Shown here: positions 59,447 through 64,000 of the stretch, in pieces | Position numbering within the stretch: the stretch's first letter is position 1 | Layout of the letters: each line of letters opens with the position of its first letter | DNA from: Pseudomonas sp. GM79 | GTDB taxonomy: Bacteria > Pseudomonadota > Gammaproteobacteria > Pseudomonadales > Pseudomonadaceae | DNA: 64,000 nt | Reading direction: 5' to 3' | Assembly (NCBI RefSeq): GCF_000282495.1 | Contig: NZ_AKJE01000095.1 | Span: 1-64,000, forward strand | Notes under the pieces: model-generated | The model's input: only the letters and a program-made list of their open reading frames with translations | Databases searched by the model: none | What the model was told of the DNA's origin: nothing | Position numbers and translations under genes: made by a program

Positions 59447-60280
59447 TCAACCGCAGCTGGGCAAATTCTTTTCCTGACGTTTGGCTTCGCCCCACAAGGC
59501 GTCCAACTCTTCGAGGGTGCAATCTTCTATGGGACGGTGGGTGTCGCGCAATGCCTGTTCGATAAATCGGAAGCGTCTTTCAAACTTTGAGTTCGCGCTG
59601 CGCAGTGCGGTTTCCGGATCGACCTTGAGGTGTCGCGCCAGATTGACCACGGAAAACAGCAGGTCGCCGACTTCATCGGCAATCGCTGCCGAGTCATTGT
59701 CGGCCATGGCTTGGAGCACTTCATCGAGCTCTTCGCGAACCTTGTCGAGCACCGGCAAGGCGTCCGGCCAGTCAAAACCAACCTGCCCTGCGCGCTTCTG
59801 CAGTTTTGCCGAACGGGACAGCGCCGGCAACGCGGCAGGCACATCGTCGAGCAAGGACAACTGCTGCGGCGCCGAAGACTTCTCGGCACGCTCTTCAGCC
59901 TTGATCTCTTCCCAGCGTTGCTTGACCTGTTCTTCATTCAGACGCGGGATGTCCAGCGGCGCATACAGATCACCGGTGGGGAACACGTGAGGATGACGGC
60001 GGATCAGTTTGCGCGTGATGCTATCGACCACACCATCGAACTCGAAGCGCCCTTCTTCCCGTGCCAGTTGGCTGTAATACACCACCTGGAACAACAAGTC
60101 GCCCAACTCCCCCTGCAAATGATCGAAGTCGCCACGCTCGATGGCGTCGGCGACTTCGTAGGCTTCTTCCAGGGTGTGCGGGACGATGGTTGCGTAGGTT
60201 TGCTTGATGTCCCACGGGCAGCCGTACTGCGGGTCGCGCAGACGGTTCATCAGGTGCAGCAAGTCTTCAAGGCTGTACAT
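59447..60280 (-). CDS. mazG: Nucleoside triphosphate pyrophosphohydrolase MazG
   Basis: MazG hydrolyses NTPs to NMP and pyrophosphate and in E. coli lowers (p)ppGpp-linked stress. The 277-residue protein has two MazG repeats: CPWDIKQTYATIVPHTLEEAYEVADAI with GELGDLLFQVVYYSQLA, and VREELDEVLQAM with DEVGDLLFSVVNLAR; the EExxE and ExxD helices hold Mg2+. ATG at 60280 is preferred to a TTG just upstream. The order rlmD-relA-mazG is conserved in gammaproteobacteria. Confidence 0.96.
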   Translation of the reverse strand: MYSLEDLLHLMNRLRDPQYGCPWDIKQTYATIVPHTLEEAYEVADAIERGDFDHLQGELGDLLFQVVYYSQLAREEGRFEFDGVVDSITRKLIRRHPHVFPTGDLYAPLDIPRLNEEQVKQRWEEIKAEERAEKSSAPQQLSLLDDVPAALPALSRSAKLQKRAGQVGFDWPDALPVLDKVREELDEVLQAMADNDSAAIADEVGDLLFSVVNLARHLKVDPETALRSANSKFERRFRFIEQALRDTHRPIEDCTLEELDALWGEAKRQEKNLPSCG

Positions 60281-60304
60281 CAATCACTCTCACTGCAAAA
60301 CCCT

Positions 60305-60409
60305 TGTGGGAGCGGCGGTGCGACGATTCGACTTGCTCGCGAAGGCGGTGTGTCAGACAACATTGATGTCGACTGACACTCCCTCTTCGCGAGCAAGCCC
60401 GCTCCCACA
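60305..60409. repeat. REPIN (family 1) with an insertion in the left unit
   Basis: The right unit is standard. In the left unit GTGGGAGCGG is separated from CTTGCTCGCGAA by CGGTGCGACGATTCGA (16 bases in place of one G). Between mazG and relA. Confidence 0.9.
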
Positions 60410-60427
60410 TTAGATCGGCGCTCATCA

Positions 60428-62671
60428 TTACGGTGTGCGGTTACGGCGGGTTTCGATGATGTTCGGTAACTGGGAAATCCGCCCCAGCAACCGCCCCAGC
60501 GCATCCAGCCCCGGAATCTCGATGGTCAGGGACATCAACGCCGTGTTGTCCTCTTTGTTCGAACGGGTGTTGACCGCCAGCACGTTGATCCGCTCGTTGA
60601 GCAGCACCTGCGACACGTCACGCAGCAGACCGGAACGGTCGTAGGCGCGAATGATGATGTCCACCGGATAGGTGAGCACCGGCACCGGGCCCCAGCTGAC
60701 CTGGATGATCCGCTCCGGCTCGCGCCCGGCCAGTTGCAGCACCGAGGCGCAGTCCTGACGGTGGATGCTCACGCCACGGCCCTGGGTGATGTAACCGACG
60801 ATCGCATCCCCTGGCAGCGGCTGGCAGCAGCCGGCCATCTGGGTCATCAGGTTGCCGACGCCCTGGATCTGAATGTCGCCACGCTTGCCCGGTTTGTAGC
60901 CGGTGGCTTTGCGTGGGATCAGTTCCAGCTGTTCGTTGCCGCGTTCCGGCTCGACCAGTTGCTGCGCCAGATTCACCAATTGCGCCAGGCGCAAATCGCC
61001 TGCGCCCAATGCAGCGAACATGTCCTCGGCGGTCTTCATGTTGGCCTTCTCGGCCAGCTTGTCGAAGTCCACTTGCGGCAGGCCGAGGCGATTGAGTTCG
61101 CGCTCGAGCAAGGTTTTACCGGCCGCGACGTTCTGATCGCGGGCCTGCAATTTGAACCAGTGAACGATCTTCGCCCGCGCCCGCGAGGTGGTGATGTAAC
61201 CCAGGTTCGGGTTCAGCCAGTCGCGGCTCGGCGTGCCGTGCTTACTGGTAATGATCTCGACCTGTTCACCGGTTTGCAGGCTGTAGTTGAGCGGTACGAT
61301 CCGCCCGTTGATCTTGGCGCCGCGGCAGTTGTGACCGATTTCGGTGTGTACGCGGTAGGCGAAGTCCAGCGGTGTCGCGCCCTTCGGCAAGTCGATGGCG
61401 TGACCGTCCGGGGTGAAGATATAGACCCGGTCCGGCTCGATATCGACCCGCAGTTGTTCGGCAAGGCCACCAATATCACCCAGCTCTTCGTGCCACTCGA
61501 GCACCTGACGCAGCCAGGAGATTTTCTCTTCATAGTGGTTCGAGCCAGACTTGACGTCGGTGCCCTTGTACTTCCAGTGCGCGCACACGCCCAGCTCGGC
61601 TTCTTCGTGCATGGCATGGGTGCGGATCTGCACTTCCAGCACTTTGCCTTCAGGGCCGATCACCGCAGTGTGCAGCGAGCGGTAACCGTTCTCTTTAGGG
61701 TTGGCGATGTAGTCGTCGAACTCTTTCGGGATGTGCCGCCACAGGGTGTGGACGATGCCGAGCGCGGTATAGCAGTCGCGCATTTCCGGCACCAGTACGC
61801 GAACCGCGCGCACGTCGTAGATCTGGCTGAACTCCAGACCCTTGCGCTGCATTTTGCGCCAGATCGAATAGATGTGTTTGGCCCGACCGCTGATGTCCGC
61901 ATCGACGCCGGTGGCCTGCAACTCGTCTTTGAGTTGGGTCATCACGTCGGCAATAAAGCGCTCGCGATCCAACCGTCGCTCGTGGAGCAACTTGGCGATC
62001 TGCTTGTACTGGTCTGGCTCAAGATAGCGGAAGGACAAGTCCTCCAGCTCCCACTTGATATGACCGATACCGAGGCGGTGGGCGAGCGGCGCGTAAATGT
62101 CGAACACTTCACGGGCTACGCGGTTGCGCTTCTCGTCGTCGGCGGTTTTCACCGCGCGGATCGCGCAGGTGCGTTCGGCCAGCTTGATCAGCGCGACGCG
62201 CACGTCGTCGACCATGGCCACCAGCATCTTGCGCAGGTTTTCGACCTGGCCCTGAGTGCCCAGCACCAGGGATTGACGGGGGCTCAGGCTGGCGCTGATC
62301 GCCGCCATGCGCAACACGCCGTCGATGAGTTTGGCAACCACCGGACCGAAGCGCTGGCTGACCGCCGGCAACTGGATCTGGCCTTCGCGCACGCCGCGGT
62401 ACAAGACTGCCGCGACCAACGAATCCTGATCGAGTTTGAGGTCGGCGAGAATCTCGGCGATCTCAAGGCCCGTGCGGAAACTCGAGGTCCCTTCGGACCA
62501 CAGGTTCTTCGCCGCATTGGCTTGTTGTTCGGCCTCGCGAGCGAACTCGCAGGCTTCCTTCAAGGCTTCGCGATCCAGTGCCAGATCGACACTGACCGCA
62601 TGATCGAGCCAAGCCTCGAGGTTGATACTGCCGTCAGTATTGATCGGCTGGTGTGCTCTCACCTGTACCAT
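60428..62671 (-). CDS. relA: GTP pyrophosphokinase RelA
   Basis: RelA makes (p)ppGpp on ribosomes carrying uncharged tRNA during amino acid starvation. The 747-residue protein has a degenerate hydrolase domain (LEIAEILADLKLDQDSLVAAVLYRGVREG, where the HD pair of SpoT is replaced by YR, here cited as VAAVLYRGVREG), the synthetase domain (YDVRAVRVLVPEMRDCY; PKENGYRSLHTAVIGPEG), TGS (IYIFTPDGHAIDLPKGATPLDF, in part FTPDGHAIDLPKGATPLDF), and a C-terminal ACT (TIEIPGLDALGRLLGRI). It should be synthesis-only. Between rlmD and mazG on the same strand. Confidence 0.97.
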   Translation of the reverse strand: MVQVRAHQPINTDGSINLEAWLDHAVSVDLALDREALKEACEFAREAEQQANAAKNLWSEGTSSFRTGLEIAEILADLKLDQDSLVAAVLYRGVREGQIQLPAVSQRFGPVVAKLIDGVLRMAAISASLSPRQSLVLGTQGQVENLRKMLVAMVDDVRVALIKLAERTCAIRAVKTADDEKRNRVAREVFDIYAPLAHRLGIGHIKWELEDLSFRYLEPDQYKQIAKLLHERRLDRERFIADVMTQLKDELQATGVDADISGRAKHIYSIWRKMQRKGLEFSQIYDVRAVRVLVPEMRDCYTALGIVHTLWRHIPKEFDDYIANPKENGYRSLHTAVIGPEGKVLEVQIRTHAMHEEAELGVCAHWKYKGTDVKSGSNHYEEKISWLRQVLEWHEELGDIGGLAEQLRVDIEPDRVYIFTPDGHAIDLPKGATPLDFAYRVHTEIGHNCRGAKINGRIVPLNYSLQTGEQVEIITSKHGTPSRDWLNPNLGYITTSRARAKIVHWFKLQARDQNVAAGKTLLERELNRLGLPQVDFDKLAEKANMKTAEDMFAALGAGDLRLAQLVNLAQQLVEPERGNEQLELIPRKATGYKPGKRGDIQIQGVGNLMTQMAGCCQPLPGDAIVGYITQGRGVSIHRQDCASVLQLAGREPERIIQVSWGPVPVLTYPVDIIIRAYDRSGLLRDVSQVLLNERINVLAVNTRSNKEDNTALMSLTIEIPGLDALGRLLGRISQLPNIIETRRNRTP

Positions 62672-62799
62672 CTTGCTTTACCTTCCCTACGACGCAGATT
62701 CAATGCGTCAAATCGCTGACCTTTGCTGCCCGTGTGCACTCGCGGGGCTAAGACGAATGCGCTTTGCACGAGCGGGTCAGTCGGACCAGACGAGCCGTC

Positions 62800-64000
62800 C
62801 TAGCTCGCTTCAAATAACGCCATGGCCTCGACATGTGCCGTCTGAGGAAACATATCGAGAATCCCGGCACGTTTTAACCGGTAGCCCTGCTTGATCAATT
62901 CGACTGTGTCGCGCGCCAGCGTTGCAGGGTTGCACGACACATACACCAATCGTTTGGCGCCCAGGGACGCAAGCTTGCGTACCACCTCGAAAGCGCCGTC
63001 GCGAGGTGGGTCCAAGAGTACCGCACAAAAGCCTTCATCGGCCCATTCGGCATCGGCCAAAGGCTGGGATAAATCGGCCTGAAAAAACTTCGCATTATGC
63101 AGATTATTGCTGACAGCATTCGCGGCGGCACGCTCGACCATCGCCTGCACCCCCTCCACCGCCACCACTTCGCGAACGGTTGTGGCCAGCGGTAAAGCAA
63201 AGTTGCCTAACCCACAAAACAAGTCCAGAACCCGCTCATCAGATTTCGGTGCCAACCACGCCAACGCCTGGGCCACCATCGCTTCGTTGACCCCGGCGTT
63301 GACCTGGATGAAATCTCCCGGCCGATACGCCAGGTTCAAGTCCCACTGCTCAAGGCGATAGCCCAGTGACTGATCGGCCTCGACCGGTTGCGGCTCGCCG
63401 TCGCCATGCAGCCACAACTGGGCTTCATGGAACGCGCAGAAGTCCTTGAGGATGGTCATGTCGGCTTCGGACAACGGCGCCATGTGCCGCAGCAATACCG
63501 CCAATGACGAACCGCTGAACAACTCCACATGCCCCAGCGCCTGAGGTTTGCTCAAGCGCCGCAGCATCTCCGGCAAGCGGGTCATGATCGGTTGCAAGGG
63601 CTGTACCAGCACCGGGCATTCGTTGATAGCGACGATGTCCTGACTGCCGGCAGCACGGAAGCCGACTTCGAGTTTTTTCGCTTTCATGTCCCAACGCACC
63701 GCCACTCGGGCGCGACGACGGTAGCCGAACTCCGGACCGCTCAACGGCGCTGCCCACTCTTCAGGTTCGACACCGGCAACCCGCGACAATTGCTCGGCGA
63801 GCATGCGCTGTTTCAGGGCGAGCTGTTCGTTGTGGGGCAAATGCTGCACGCTGCAACCGCCGCAGCGAGCGGCATGAGCGCACGGTGCCGGGCGGCGCAA
63901 TTCACTGGCCTGGAACACGCGCTCGGTGCGCGCCTCGACCACTTTGCCGTGGGCACCCAAGACCCGCGCCTCGACGTCTTCACCGGCCAATGCGCCGATG
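62800..64000 (-). CDS. rlmD: 23S rRNA (uracil-C5)-methyltransferase RlmD (5' end outside window)
   Basis: RlmD methylates U1939 of 23S rRNA using S-adenosylmethionine and carries a [4Fe-4S] cluster. The visible 400 residues begin inside the TRAM domain (IGALAGEDVEARVLG), then the cluster cysteines (CAHAARCGGCSVQH), the SAM-binding core (VLDLFCGLGNFALPLA) and the catalytic FCAVLLDPPRDGA...LVYVSCNPATLARD with the nucleophilic cysteine. The frame continues past the right edge, so about 50 N-terminal residues are missing. Its order before relA is conserved. Confidence 0.97.
   Translation of the reverse strand, partial: IGALAGEDVEARVLGAHGKVVEARTERVFQASELRRPAPCAHAARCGGCSVQHLPHNEQLALKQRMLAEQLSRVAGVEPEEWAAPLSGPEFGYRRRARVAVRWDMKAKKLEVGFRAAGSQDIVAINECPVLVQPLQPIMTRLPEMLRRLSKPQALGHVELFSGSSLAVLLRHMAPLSEADMTILKDFCAFHEAQLWLHGDGEPQPVEADQSLGYRLEQWDLNLAYRPGDFIQVNAGVNEAMVAQALAWLAPKSDERVLDLFCGLGNFALPLATTVREVVAVEGVQAMVERAAANAVSNNLHNAKFFQADLSQPLADAEWADEGFCAVLLDPPRDGAFEVVRKLASLGAKRLVYVSCNPATLARDTVELIKQGYRLKRAGILDMFPQTAHVEAMALFEAS

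Noticed and set aside
1984..60409. Repeated palindromes as a CRISPR array
   Set aside because: The units are scattered kilobases apart in inverted pairs, without regular spacers or cas genes; they are REPINs.
60734..62719. A 661-codon plus-strand frame opposite relA
   Set aside because: It is the reverse-strand shadow of a fully supported relA, with no ribosome binding site, and low-complexity composition typical of antisense frames in GC-rich DNA.
1..64000. tRNA, rRNA or transposase genes
   Set aside because: I looked for tRNA cloverleaf ends, rRNA blocks and DDE transposase motifs and found none; short or divergent ones could be missed without a search tool.

Overview
The window looks like a chromosomal segment of a Pseudomonas fluorescens-group bacterium. 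The evidence is the high GC content, the gene order (flgFGH next to phhR/phhABC; rlmD-relA-mazG; gpsA to fabAB) and the many intergenic palindromes built on GTGGGAGCGGGCTTGCTCGCGAA, the REP/REPIN unit typical of that group. I saw no rRNA, tRNA, prophage, transposase or CRISPR array. Almost all of it reads as core genome, with a few accessory-looking islets.

Layout. 0-1.8 kb: end of a flagellar rod/ring operon (flgF, flgG, start of flgH). 2-6.5 kb: aromatic amino acid catabolism, with the regulator PhhR divergent from phhA-phhB-phhC. 6.7-9 kb: two small proteins, an MFS transporter and arfB. 9.1-10.6 kb: an aromatic amino acid permease. 10.6-12.7 kb: a long, partly AT-rich gap followed by a 45-residue peptide gene and an M29-aminopeptidase-like gene, the least explained unit in the window. 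12.8-18.7 kb: rluB-scpB-scpA-yciO-rnm, and the divergent yciB-yciI. 18.8-22.2 kb: a Cpx-like envelope stress cluster (coiled-coil membrane protein, response regulator, Spy/CpxP-like protein, sensor kinase). 22.3-30 kb: a nitroreductase, TrkH, AraC regulators, an HD protein, an LpxH-like phosphoesterase, an EamA exporter and a SelW-like protein. 30-36 kb: a FimV-like protein, a MarR regulator, RecQ, YecA and YbaN. 36.4-39.1 kb: lapG-lapD, the c-di-GMP-controlled adhesin-release switch. 39.1-43.4 kb: an AI-2E-type membrane protein and a compact four-gene minus-strand group (two alpha/beta hydrolases, a GST, a DUF4892 protein). 43.6-46.7 kb: an orphan TccC-like RHS protein. 46.7-50.9 kb: a thioesterase and acyl-CoA-synthetase-like pair behind a perfect palindromic operator, then sixA, a DUF4389 protein and gpsA. 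51-56 kb: TonB receptor, periplasmic binding-like protein and hybrid histidine kinase in one overlapping operon. 56.3-58 kb: fabA-fabB. 58.5-64 kb: small proteins, mazG, relA and the partial rlmD.

Three intergenic palindrome families are present: thirteen REPINs of the GTGGGAGCGGGC type, several GTAGGAGCTG...GCTGCGATCTTTT hairpins, and two CTGTGGCGAGGGAGC-type pairs. They account for most non-coding bases and often sit at the ends of transcription units, sometimes inside apparent operons such as the Cpx-like cluster.

The genes that most clearly work together are PhhR, PhhABC and the permease (uptake and breakdown of Phe/Tyr); ScpA/ScpB (chromosome condensation); LapG/LapD (biofilm dispersal); FabA/FabB (unsaturated fatty acids); and the TonB/binding-protein/kinase trio, which has the form of a surface-to-cytoplasm sensing chain. 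Start codons were moved inward from the longest open frame where family alignment or a ribosome binding site supported it. Family names come from recognising sequence, not from database searches.
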